Assembly: GCA_030594725.1 (NCBI GenBank) | Contig: JAUVEQ010000143.1 | Span: 1 to 7,363 of the forward strand | Length of the DNA stretch: 7,363 nucleotides | Source: Methanobacteriota archaeon | GTDB taxonomy: Archaea > Thermoplasmatota > DTKX01 > GCA-020343715 | Direction: 5' to 3' | In this document: positions 1-6,078 of the stretch, in pieces | How positions within the stretch are numbered: position 1 is the stretch's first letter | How the letters are laid out: every line of letters starts with the position of its first letter | The notes under the pieces: generated by a model | Seen by the model: only the letters and a program-made list of their open reading frames with translations | Database searches by the model: none | What the model was told of the DNA's origin: nothing | Made by a program: the position numbers and the translations under genes

Positions 1-744
1 ATGAAGACCTCCCTGAAGGGCGTCATCACCGACGAGGAGCTCTCCGAGGCCACCGTCCAGGGATGCAAGGCGGCAGGGACCATCAGCGCCCGCGGCGACG
101 GGGTCGACACGATAGAGGAGAACCCCGGTCTTGCGGCCATCGGGCGGGCCGGCGGGTGGGGGATGCAGGTGTACAAACCCGTCGAGCAGGGGCTCCTCCT
201 CCAGAGGATAAAGGAGGCGGAGGTGGCAGGGGTCGTCGCCGTCGGCGTCGACCTGGACGGCTGCGGCTCCCTCAACATGGCCAAGATAGGTTACCCCGTG
301 TTCCGCAAGACCCCCGAGGAGCTCAAGGAGATCGTGGCGTCCACGAGCCTCCCCGTCCTTTTCAAGGGCATCATGGAACTGGAGGATGCGGAGGCCGTCC
401 TGGAGAGCGGGGCGGCCGCGATCGTGGTCTCGAACCACGGCGGCAGGGTGCTGGACCACACGCCAGGCGTGGCCGAAGTCCTTCCCGAGATAGTCCAGCT
501 CATCGACGGGAGGATGCTTGTGTTCGCGGACGGAGCCGTGCGCTCGGGTTACGATGCCATCAAGCTCCTCGCCCTGGGCGCGGACATCGCGTTGATCGGA
601 AGACCCCTCATCCGGGCCACGGTCGGCGGCGGCGCGGAGGGAGTGCGACTTCAGATGGAGTTCATGCTCAGCACCCTGAAGGCAGCCATGAGAATGACGG
701 GCTGCCCGGACCTGGCCTCCATAGGCCCCCATATAATTGCTTGA
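1..744 (+). CDS. FMN-dependent alpha-hydroxy-acid dehydrogenase family protein, 5' end missing
   Basis: The visible 247 residues are the C-terminal part of an FMN_dh (lactate/glycolate oxidase-like) TIM barrel, a family of cytosolic flavoenzymes that oxidise 2-hydroxy acids. Visible landmarks are the FMN-contacting Lys122 in LFKGI, the active-site SNHGGR block (His146, Arg149), the phosphate-binding DGAVRSG (177-183) and the LIGRP turn (199-203). The ending resembles a short subfamily of about 340 residues that I recall from anaerobic clostridia and methanogens. Relative to that subfamily roughly 90 N-terminal residues are absent, so the ATG at base 1 is probably an internal Met and the gene starts outside the window. 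The strand segment VGVDLDGCGS (81-90) lacks the second active-site Arg that follows this position in glycolate oxidase, so the substrate cannot be assigned. It ends with TGA and converges on the next gene with a 21-nt gap. Family assignment is firm; the reaction is not. Confidence 0.85.
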   Translation: MKTSLKGVITDEELSEATVQGCKAAGTISARGDGVDTIEENPGLAAIGRAGGWGMQVYKPVEQGLLLQRIKEAEVAGVVAVGVDLDGCGSLNMAKIGYPVFRKTPEELKEIVASTSLPVLFKGIMELEDAEAVLESGAAAIVVSNHGGRVLDHTPGVAEVLPEIVQLIDGRMLVFADGAVRSGYDAIKLLALGADIALIGRPLIRATVGGGAEGVRLQMEFMLSTLKAAMRMTGCPDLASIGPHIIA

Positions 745-765
745 TCCGGACCGGGGCCGGACCCT

Positions 766-1041
766 CTATGACTGGTAGCCTTCCCAACGGTCGTCCAGCC
801 CTGGGTCCGAGATGGTCTCCATCACGTAGTCGGAGAACTCCGCGGTCGTGGCGCCGCCGGGGCGACCCGTCGTGGCGATCAGCTTGATGGCCTTGCGGAT
901 GTTCGCCTCTCGGGAACTGTCCTTCGAGTCCACGTCGCAGTGGGACTGGAAGGAGATGGCGGTGCGGAGGGCGTCCATCGCCTCGATGTTGAAGTTGCAG
1001 GTCCCGGAAGCGTGTTTGTTCCAACAGGGCTCATCAACCAT
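766..1041 (-). CDS. Uncharacterised 91-residue protein
   Basis: I do not recognise this protein. It runs from ATG (1041-1039) to TAG. Codons are strongly biased to G or C in the third position after the first dozen codons, which supports this frame over the overlapping frames on both strands. The N-terminus carries Cys6, His10, Cys15 and a His34-Cys35 pair, which could bind a metal, although the spacing matches no ribbon I know. A helical middle (about 42-57, REANIRKAIKLIATTG) and an acidic C-terminal half with several Asp and Trp84 suggest a small soluble cytosolic protein. No signal peptide or membrane segment is visible. It is divergent from valS across 67 nt and convergent with the flavoenzyme gene. 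No clear ribosome-binding site precedes the ATG; Met22 is an alternative start that would remove the Cys/His cluster. Confidence 0.7.
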   Translation of the reverse strand: MVDEPCWNKHASGTCNFNIEAMDALRTAISFQSHCDVDSKDSSREANIRKAIKLIATTGRPGGATTAEFSDYVMETISDPGLDDRWEGYQS

Positions 1042-1052
1042 CTATCCGACCT

Positions 1053-1064
1053 AAAACAATATTA
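1053..1064 (+). promoter_or_regulatory. AT-rich TATA-like element, probable valS promoter
   Basis: The stretch aaaacaatatta stands out in GC-rich surroundings and sits in the 67-nt divergent gap between the 91-residue gene and valS. A TSS about 26 nt downstream would fall near 1087, giving a leader of about 22 nt that still contains the valS ribosome-binding site. Read on the minus strand the same element lies only about 20 nt from the ATG at 1041, slightly short for a leaderless start, so bidirectional use is possible but unproven. Confidence 0.45.
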
Positions 1065-1096
1065 ACGAGTTGGCCTTTTTCGTTCCGAACCTACCT

Positions 1097-1101
1097 GGAG
1101 G
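1097..1101 (+). promoter_or_regulatory. Shine-Dalgarno GGAGG deciding the valS start
   Basis: GGAGG lies 7 nt before the ATG at 1109. It favours that ATG over an in-frame TTG at 1070, which would add 13 residues (MAFFVPNLPGGIR) encoded across the ribosome-binding site itself. Confidence 0.75.
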
Positions 1102-1108
1102 CATCAGA

Positions 1109-3754
1109 ATGGCAGCATACGACTGGAAGGCGGTCGAGCCCCGATGGCAGAAGTGGTGGCTCGACGAGGAGATATACAGGTTCGACGACAGCCTCGAATC
1201 CCAACGTCTCCCGTACGTGGTGGACAACCCCCCACGATACGCCTCGGGTGCACTCCACGTGGGCCACGCCGTCCACTACTCCCACATCGACACCGCCGCC
1301 CGGTACAAGCGGCTCTCGGGCTACAACGTCATGTTCCCCTTGTGCTTCGACACCAACGGCATCCCGATCGAGGAGCGGGTCGAGCGGCAGCTGGGCATCA
1401 CCAGACTGGACATCGACAGACAGGAGTTCGTGGAGAAATGCCGGGAGTTCGCGGCCAAGAACATAGAGGACGCCACCCATCAGTTCAACATACTGGGATG
1501 CTCGATGGACCCGACCCAGTACTACCAGACGGACGCACCCTACTACCGGCGCGTGACCCAGATAAGCTTCTTGGAGATGTACAAGCGGGACCTGGTCTAC
1601 AAGGGCACCTTCCCGGTGAACTGGTGCCCACGGTGCCTGACCGCCCTGGCGGAGGCCGAGGTCGAGTACAAGGACCGAGAGAGCAAGTACAACAACATCA
1701 TATTCAAGGTGGAGGAGACCGGGGAGGAGGTGGTGATCGCCACCACCCGCCCCGAGCTGCTGTGCACCTGCCAGATGATAGCCATCCACCCCCGGGACCC
1801 CCGGGTGAAGCAGTACGTCGGCAAGCACTTCCTCACCCCGCTGTACGACCGGAGCGTGCCCGTAATCGAGGACGAGGCGGTCGACCTGGAGAAGGGGACG
1901 GGCATCGTCATGATCTGCTCCATCGGCGACAAGGAGGACCTCTCATGGATCCTCAAGCACGGCCTGGAGTTCGAGATGGCCATCGACGAGCAGGGACGGA
2001 TGTCCGACCTGGCGGGCAAGTACGAGGGCATGACAGTGGACGAGGCCAAGGCGGCCATAATCGTCGACCTCGACGAGGCAGGTCTTCTCGTGGGCCAGGA
2101 GCCCACCCTCCAGTCGGTCGGTTCCTGCTGGAGGTGCCACCACACCGTCGAGTACCTGAGAAAGCCCCAGTGGTTCATGAGGTCCGTGGACTACAAGCGG
2201 GCCGTCATGGAGCGTGCCGACGAGCTCAAATGGTACCCCGAGCACATGCGCCAGCGGTTGGACGACTGGGTCCACTCCCTCGAGTGGGACTGGGTCATAT
2301 CCCGTCAGCGCTACTTCGCCACCCCCATACCCCTTTGGGAGTGCGAGGCGTGCGGCGAGGTCGTCCTGGCTGAGGAGGAGCAGTGCTACGTGGACCCCAC
2401 GGTGGACGAGCCGCCCATCCCGGTCTGCCCCAAGTGCGGGGGCGCCCTCAAGGGCTGCGAGGACGTGTTCGACACCTGGATGGACAGCTCGATGTCGCCA
2501 GCGTACATAACGTACTGGAAGCGGGACGAGGAGCGCTTCCGAAGGTACTTCGCCACCGGACTTCGCCCCCAGGCCCACGACATCATCCGGACCTGGGCCT
2601 TCTACTCGCTGCTCCGGTCCCACCTCCTGTTCGAGAACAGGCCTTGGACCGATATCATGATCGACGGCTTCATCCTGTCCTCGGACGGCACGCCGATGCA
2701 CGCGTCCCTGGGGAACGTCATCGACCCCCTCGAGACCCTGGAGGAGTTCGGTGGCGACGTGATGAGGTACCTGGCCGCCCTGTGCGCGCTGGGCCAGGAC
2801 AACAACTTCAAGCCCCAGGACCTGGTCCGGGGCAAGCGCTTCGTCCAGAAGTTCTGGAACGTGCAGCAGTTCATCGGCTCGGCCATCGCGAAGGCTCCCG
2901 AGGGCGCCTTCGATAGCCAGCCCACCAACGTTGTGGACCTGTGGATCCTGGACAAGCTGTCCACCCTCATCGAACGTGCCCGGGATGCGTACGACCGCTT
3001 CGACTTCGCCCCCGTCATGAGGGACGTGGAGTACTTCATCTGGCACGAGCTGGCCGACCACTACATCGAGCTGGTCAAGGCCAGGGTGTACTCGGGTGAC
3101 GACCCCGCCGTGTTCGCCGTCCTGCGGACCCTCGGCCTGGCCGTCACCAAGCTGCTGTCACCGTTGCTGCCCTTCGTCACCGAGGAGGTCTACCAGGACC
3201 TGTATCTCGATGTGGAGGGTGCTCCGAGCGTTCACCTCTCGTCATTCCCCGAGCCCATGGCGTCCGACGAGGAGGCGAGGCGGATCGGCGAGTTCGCCAA
3301 GGAGATCGCCGCATCGGTCCGCCGGTGGAAGTCCGAGGCAGGGTTGGCGCTCAACGAACCCCTGGCAGAGGTCCAGGTCCTTTCCACCGAGGAGGGAGCG
3401 ACGGCGGCGTCAGTGGACCTGCGGTCGGCCCTTGTTACCGACAAGCTGGGCTTCGCCAGCGAGGACCCGACCCTCCATGAGGAGCCCCGGGCCCTCAAGC
3501 CGGTCCACGCGAAGCTGGGTCCAGAGTTCCGCGCCGCGGCCAAGGAGATCGCCACCATCATATCCGAGGCGGATGCGGCCGAGGCGGCCCAGGCCCTAAG
3601 GTCGGGAGGATGGAAGGTCCCGCTGTCCACCGGTGAGGAGGTGACCCTCACCACCGAACACGTCACCGTGAGGTCCGGATGGATATCCCACGGTCATGCC
3701 GTGGACACGTTGACCGTCGGCGATGCGGTGGTCGTTATCACCCGGAAGAGTTGA
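1109..3754 (+). CDS. valS: Valyl-tRNA synthetase (ValRS), class Ia, KMSKS loop degenerate
   Basis: This cytosolic enzyme charges tRNA-Val with valine using ATP. The 881 residues match the usual length. In order: HIGH motif as H50-V-G-H53; Zn-ribbon half C173xxC176; CP1 editing domain (about 180-345) with ATTRPE (211-216) and GTGIVMIC plus GDKED (263-277), the form known for archaeal and eukaryotic ValRS; further CxxC pairs at 340/343, 412/415 and 440/443; ISRQRYFATPIPLW; DTWMDSS (455-461), which separates ValRS from IleRS; IIRTWAFYS; then the position of KMSKS, which reads P529-M-H-A-S533 before LGNVIDP. The helical anticodon-binding domain spans about 600-735. The tail (about 795-881) resembles the small C-terminal domain seen on many Ile/Val synthetases. 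The start is set by GGAGG 7 nt before ATG. It converges on pyrC, with the two stop codons 7 nt apart. Loss of both KMSKS lysines is the one odd feature. Confidence 0.93.
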   Translation: MAAYDWKAVEPRWQKWWLDEEIYRFDDSLESQRLPYVVDNPPRYASGALHVGHAVHYSHIDTAARYKRLSGYNVMFPLCFDTNGIPIEERVERQLGITRLDIDRQEFVEKCREFAAKNIEDATHQFNILGCSMDPTQYYQTDAPYYRRVTQISFLEMYKRDLVYKGTFPVNWCPRCLTALAEAEVEYKDRESKYNNIIFKVEETGEEVVIATTRPELLCTCQMIAIHPRDPRVKQYVGKHFLTPLYDRSVPVIEDEAVDLEKGTGIVMICSIGDKEDLSWILKHGLEFEMAIDEQGRMSDLAGKYEGMTVDEAKAAIIVDLDEAGLLVGQEPTLQSVGSCWRCHHTVEYLRKPQWFMRSVDYKRAVMERADELKWYPEHMRQRLDDWVHSLEWDWVISRQRYFATPIPLWECEACGEVVLAEEEQCYVDPTVDEPPIPVCPKCGGALKGCEDVFDTWMDSSMSPAYITYWKRDEERFRRYFATGLRPQAHDIIRTWAFYSLLRSHLLFENRPWTDIMIDGFILSSDGTPMHASLGNVIDPLETLEEFGGDVMRYLAALCALGQDNNFKPQDLVRGKRFVQKFWNVQQFIGSAIAKAPEGAFDSQPTNVVDLWILDKLSTLIERARDAYDRFDFAPVMRDVEYFIWHELADHYIELVKARVYSGDDPAVFAVLRTLGLAVTKLLSPLLPFVTEEVYQDLYLDVEGAPSVHLSSFPEPMASDEEARRIGEFAKEIAASVRRWKSEAGLALNEPLAEVQVLSTEEGATAASVDLRSALVTDKLGFASEDPTLHEEPRALKPVHAKLGPEFRAAAKEIATIISEADAAEAAQALRSGGWKVPLSTGEEVTLTTEHVTVRSGWISHGHAVDTLTVGDAVVVITRKS

Positions 3755-3761
3755 TGGCGTC

Positions 3762-5084
3762 CTAGACCGGGTCCGAATTGACAAGCTCCTCCAGCGAGAG
3801 CCCCACGTACCTTCCAGCGGGGCTGGTCTGCTGGAACACCCCGTCGTCCACCAGCACACCCATGGGACCCACGACCTGGTTCGGGAAGATGGCTTCCATC
3901 CCGTCGTAGGGACTCCAGCCACATCGCTGGTGGAGGTCGTCCTCCCGGACCTTGCGGACCCGCTTGGGGTCGTACACCGCCAGATGGGCCTCGTTGCCCA
4001 CCTCCAATCCCCGGGGAGACAGTCCGAGGAAGGCGGCGGGTCTCACCGAGACCGCGTCGACAAGCCGCTCCAGCGGGATACGGCCGTTCTTGGCCTGGGC
4101 CATGGCCAGGGGCACCATGGTCTCCACGCCAGGAATGCCCGAGGGGGCATCCTCGAACCGGAGGTCCTTCTCCTCCTGGGTGTGGGGGGCGTGGTCGGAC
4201 GCCATGATGGGTATGCCGCCATCGGCAAGAGCCGCCCACAGGGCCGCCCTGTCGGTATCGGTCCGAAGGGGCGGGTTCACCTTTCCCCGGGCCCCCAGCT
4301 CATCCATCCTCAGGTCCAAGAAGAGGTGATGTGGCGAGACCTCGGCGGACATCCCGGTCGACCGGAATGCAGCCAGGGCCTCCCTGCAACTCACGTGGGC
4401 CAAGTGGGCGTGGCTTGCTGCGCCAGTGGTCATCGCCACCTTGCCGACCTGCTCCACTGCCCTTGCCTCTCCCAACGGAGGTCTGGCGTTGTGATGCCTC
4501 TCCAGCTCCTCGCCGGTGGGTTCCGCCTCGTCGATGGCCTGCTGGTCCTCGGCATGGATCACGGTTCGACCGCCGGCCTTCAGGGAGGCTGCCAGGAGGT
4601 CCGCCCACTCCTTCTGGTCGCGTACGAGCAGGTCCCCGGTGGAGGAGGCGATGTAGAGCTTGAAGAGCCCCGCGACCGTACCGACCAGCTGAGGGTCCTG
4701 ACCCGCCTTCAGACCCATGTAGAGCGCGTAGTCGACATAACTGGTCCCCTTGATCCCGTCCATCTTCCTCTTCCATGATCGCAGGTCCACGGCAGGAGGC
4801 TGGGTGTTGGGCATGTCCGCAACGGCCGTGACGCCACCGAAGACGGCGGCCCGGCTCTCGGACTCGAAGGTTCCCTTCTTCGCATCCCCGGGCTGCCGGA
4901 AGTGGACATGCATGTCCACTGCCGCTGGCACCACGAGGCACCAGGGCATCTCGTAGTGCATCTCCCCCTCGAGGATCTTCTTGATGGCGACGATACGGTT
5001 GCCCGTGATACCGATGCAACCCTCGGTGAGGCCCCCTGGCAGCAGGAGCCTGCCTTCGATGCTCACTTCAATATCCGGGTCCAT
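3762..5084 (-). CDS. pyrC: Dihydroorotase
   Basis: This cytosolic amidohydrolase interconverts N-carbamoyl-L-aspartate and dihydroorotate, the third step of de novo pyrimidine synthesis. The 440 residues include the metal-binding D57-M-H59-V-H61 followed by FRQPG, then ADMPNT (89-94), Lys142 in FKLYIASSTGD (the expected carbamylated bridging lysine, as in allantoinase-like members), His177 in VIHAED, His230 in AHVS, the NPPLR substrate loop (270-274), and the catalytic Asp297 in SDHAPH. PSGIPGVET follows. All metal ligands are present, so it should be active. Allantoinase or dihydropyrimidinase is the alternative, but DMHVHFRQPG and NPPLR favour dihydroorotase. GGAGG lies 5 nt before the ATG. 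No other pyrimidine genes are nearby. The zinc-ribbon membrane gene lies 54 nt or so upstream on the same strand and could be co-transcribed. Codons 56-61 form a perfect 20-bp palindrome. Confidence 0.92.
   Translation of the reverse strand: MDPDIEVSIEGRLLLPGGLTEGCIGITGNRIVAIKKILEGEMHYEMPWCLVVPAAVDMHVHFRQPGDAKKGTFESESRAAVFGGVTAVADMPNTQPPAVDLRSWKRKMDGIKGTSYVDYALYMGLKAGQDPQLVGTVAGLFKLYIASSTGDLLVRDQKEWADLLAASLKAGGRTVIHAEDQQAIDEAEPTGEELERHHNARPPLGEARAVEQVGKVAMTTGAASHAHLAHVSCREALAAFRSTGMSAEVSPHHLFLDLRMDELGARGKVNPPLRTDTDRAALWAALADGGIPIMASDHAPHTQEEKDLRFEDAPSGIPGVETMVPLAMAQAKNGRIPLERLVDAVSVRPAAFLGLSPRGLEVGNEAHLAVYDPKRVRKVREDDLHQRCGWSPYDGMEAIFPNQVVGPMGVLVDDGVFQQTSPAGRYVGLSLEELVNSDPV
4901..4920. repeat. 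Perfect 20-bp palindrome inside pyrC
   Basis: The ten bases agtggacatg are followed directly by their exact reverse complement, with no spacer. The symmetric unit covers the codons for V56-D57-M58-H59-V60-H61 of dihydroorotase, that is, the HxH metal site. The bases just outside (a and g) do not extend the pairing. It may be a codon coincidence, a protein-binding site or a hairpin in the mRNA; only the symmetry itself is directly visible. Confidence 0.95.
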
Positions 5085-5089
5085 CCTCG

Positions 5090-5094
5090 CCTCC
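5090..5094 (-). promoter_or_regulatory. Shine-Dalgarno GGAGG for pyrC
   Basis: On the minus strand GGAGG precedes the pyrC ATG by 5 nt (ggaggcgagg then ATG). It supports the start at 5084 and ribosome-binding-site-led rather than leaderless translation of this gene. Confidence 0.7.
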
Positions 5095-5138
5095 CCGCCC
5101 CCAGAAGGCCCGAACGCGGCAAAAAGCCTTGCGGGGCG

Positions 5139-5498
5139 TCAGACGTTCGCCCTATCTCGAAGATACAGCAATATCGGGATAACGAGCAAGAGAAGTACAA
5201 TGGGAACGATGGAAATTAGGCACAGTCCATAAAGAGCCCATGATATACCACCTGAGTAAGTCATCCTCTCCCAAACATAAACCGCGATGGCAATGCCGAA
5301 GAACACGATCGAGATGATGACGACCACCTTGATGAGTTGGGACAATCCCCTCATCCGCTGTAAGCTCGCCTCGCATTCCGGGCAGTATATGGCCTCAACC
5401 TCGATGGGACCAAGACAACGGTGGCATTCCCAATATTTAACGTCAGTACCCCGGACCACGGAATGATACTGGAAGGGCACGCTCAAAAAGGTATCCAT
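5139..5498 (-). CDS. Small zinc-ribbon protein with two membrane segments
   Basis: The protein is about 119 residues from the ATG at 5498; a GTG at 5507 in the same frame would add three residues, and neither start has a ribosome-binding site. Residue numbers here use the GTG start. A four-cysteine ribbon (Cys28-x2-Cys31, Cys42-x2-Cys45, with YCPEC) is followed by two hydrophobic segments, about 58-78 and 88-115, ending in RDRANV. This is the common archaeal plan of an N-terminal cytosolic zinc ribbon anchored by a membrane hairpin; no specific function follows from it. Hand-counted GC is 42-43% over 5161-5280 against 62-65% in sampled valS and orc1 lines, and codons such as ATA, TTA and AAA are common, unlike its neighbours. 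It lies upstream of pyrC on the same strand and is divergent from the 159-residue gene. Confidence 0.75.
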   Translation of the reverse strand: MDTFLSVPFQYHSVVRGTDVKYWECHRCLGPIEVEAIYCPECEASLQRMRGLSQLIKVVVIISIVFFGIAIAVYVWERMTYSGGISWALYGLCLISIVPIVLLLLVIPILLYLRDRANV

Positions 5499-5507
5499 TT
5501 CTGACAC

Positions 5508-5518
5508 AACATAATTGG
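5508..5518 (+). promoter_or_regulatory. TATA-like element for the 159-residue gene
   Basis: The sequence aacataattgg centres near 5513, about 27-28 nt before the ATG at 5542. That is the spacing expected if transcription begins at or next to the start codon, and no Shine-Dalgarno motif is present, so a leaderless mRNA is inferred. The element lies in the 43-nt divergent gap and may also serve the minus-strand zinc-ribbon gene, although the spacing on that side is poor. Confidence 0.45.
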
Positions 5519-5541
5519 ACCCCTGATGCCATGCACCAGCG

Positions 5542-6021
5542 ATGCGCCTGGGAGACCTGGACGGGCTTCGCGTCGTCTACGACCAGCAGGGCCGCCCCAT
5601 CCTTGAGGAAGGCGAATCCCTGGAGACCGAGCGGACGGCCACGGCCCTCTCCCTGTACGAGGGCAAGAGGACCAAGGGCCAACCCCTGCTCCACCACGAC
5701 CAGGGCGATGTCGGTTGCACCATGACCGACAGGCGTCTTATCGTCCTCATCGACCCTTCCCTGGAGACGGCCCGCCGTGTGCTGCAGCTCCCGGGGGGCG
5801 AGTCATACTCCAAGGGGATGGAGCTGTTCGAGGTCATCCTGGGTCATGGACGGTACTATCTCGTCCTCGAGTGGTCGGAGATACCGAAGATCAAGGTCCC
5901 CTCTGCGAAGAGGTCGACCGCGACCTTCGCCGTGGGACCGGCGGAAGGGGGCGTGCACTCCCTCATGGTGGACAGGGAGACATGCGCATGGATCGAGCGG
6001 GTCTGGCGCAGGTACCGCTGA
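5542..6021 (+). CDS. Uncharacterised 159-residue protein, possibly PH/GRAM-like
   Basis: I do not recognise a named family. The protein is soluble-looking, without signal peptide or membrane segment. The segment DVGCTMTDRRLIVLID (about 56-71) resembles the glycine, Leu-Thr, Arg-Leu strand pair typical of bacterial/archaeal PH-like and GRAM folds. The later strand YYLVLEWSEIPKIKV (about 105-119) and the terminal helix ending ETCAWIERVWRRYR also fit such a beta-sandwich capped by one helix. This is fold inference only. The ATG at 5542 is the first possible start after an in-frame TGA at 5524, and a TATA-like element lies about 27 nt ahead. GC-rich third positions contrast with the AT-rich gene just upstream. 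The orc1 gene follows on the same strand after 57 nt but has its own promoter, so the pair need not be an operon. Confidence 0.75.
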   Translation: MRLGDLDGLRVVYDQQGRPILEEGESLETERTATALSLYEGKRTKGQPLLHHDQGDVGCTMTDRRLIVLIDPSLETARRVLQLPGGESYSKGMELFEVILGHGRYYLVLEWSEIPKIKVPSAKRSTATFAVGPAEGGVHSLMVDRETCAWIERVWRRYR

Positions 6022-6047
6022 TGCGGTCAGATACCATCAAGATTACA

Positions 6048-6058
6048 TTTTTATATCC
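6048..6058 (+). promoter_or_regulatory. Strong TATA box for orc1/cdc6, leaderless arrangement
   Basis: The sequence tttttatatcc is the best archaeal TATA match in the window and lies in the 57-nt gap before orc1. Its centre, near 6053, is 26 nt from the ATG at 6079, so transcription should begin at the start codon itself. No Shine-Dalgarno motif occurs before the ATG. A leaderless, independently promoted orc1 transcript is inferred. Confidence 0.7.
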
Positions 6059-6078
6059 ACGCGTCACTCACCGGTCCG

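Noticed and set aside
848..1054. A 68-codon plus-strand frame antisense to the 91-residue gene.
   Set aside because: The minus-strand frame has the stronger GC third-position bias, and this frame has no ribosome-binding site or recognisable motif.
1070..1108. Upstream TTG start for valS adding 13 residues.
   Set aside because: The extension would be encoded across the GGAGG that serves the ATG at 1109, and MAAYDWKAVEPRWQKWW is a normal synthetase N-terminus.
1790..1808. Tandem cccccggga/cccccgggt repeat.
   Set aside because: It falls inside the editing domain of valS and is explained by the codons for HPRDPR; there are only two units.
1144..2373. Long alternative open frame on the plus strand within valS, and other long frames on the opposite strand.
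   Set aside because: The translations are Arg/Pro/Gly-rich shadows, typical of high-GC DNA out of frame, while the valS frame has complete family motifs.
3690..3706. Six-bp stem CCACGG/CCGTGG with a five-base loop near the end of valS.
   Set aside because: It lies about 50 nt before the stop codon inside conserved coding sequence and has no T-run.
5121..5130. Minus-strand ggcttttt after the zinc-ribbon gene as an oligo-T terminator.
   Set aside because: There are only five T residues in a 54-nt gap ahead of pyrC. It could reduce read-through, but the run is too short to call.
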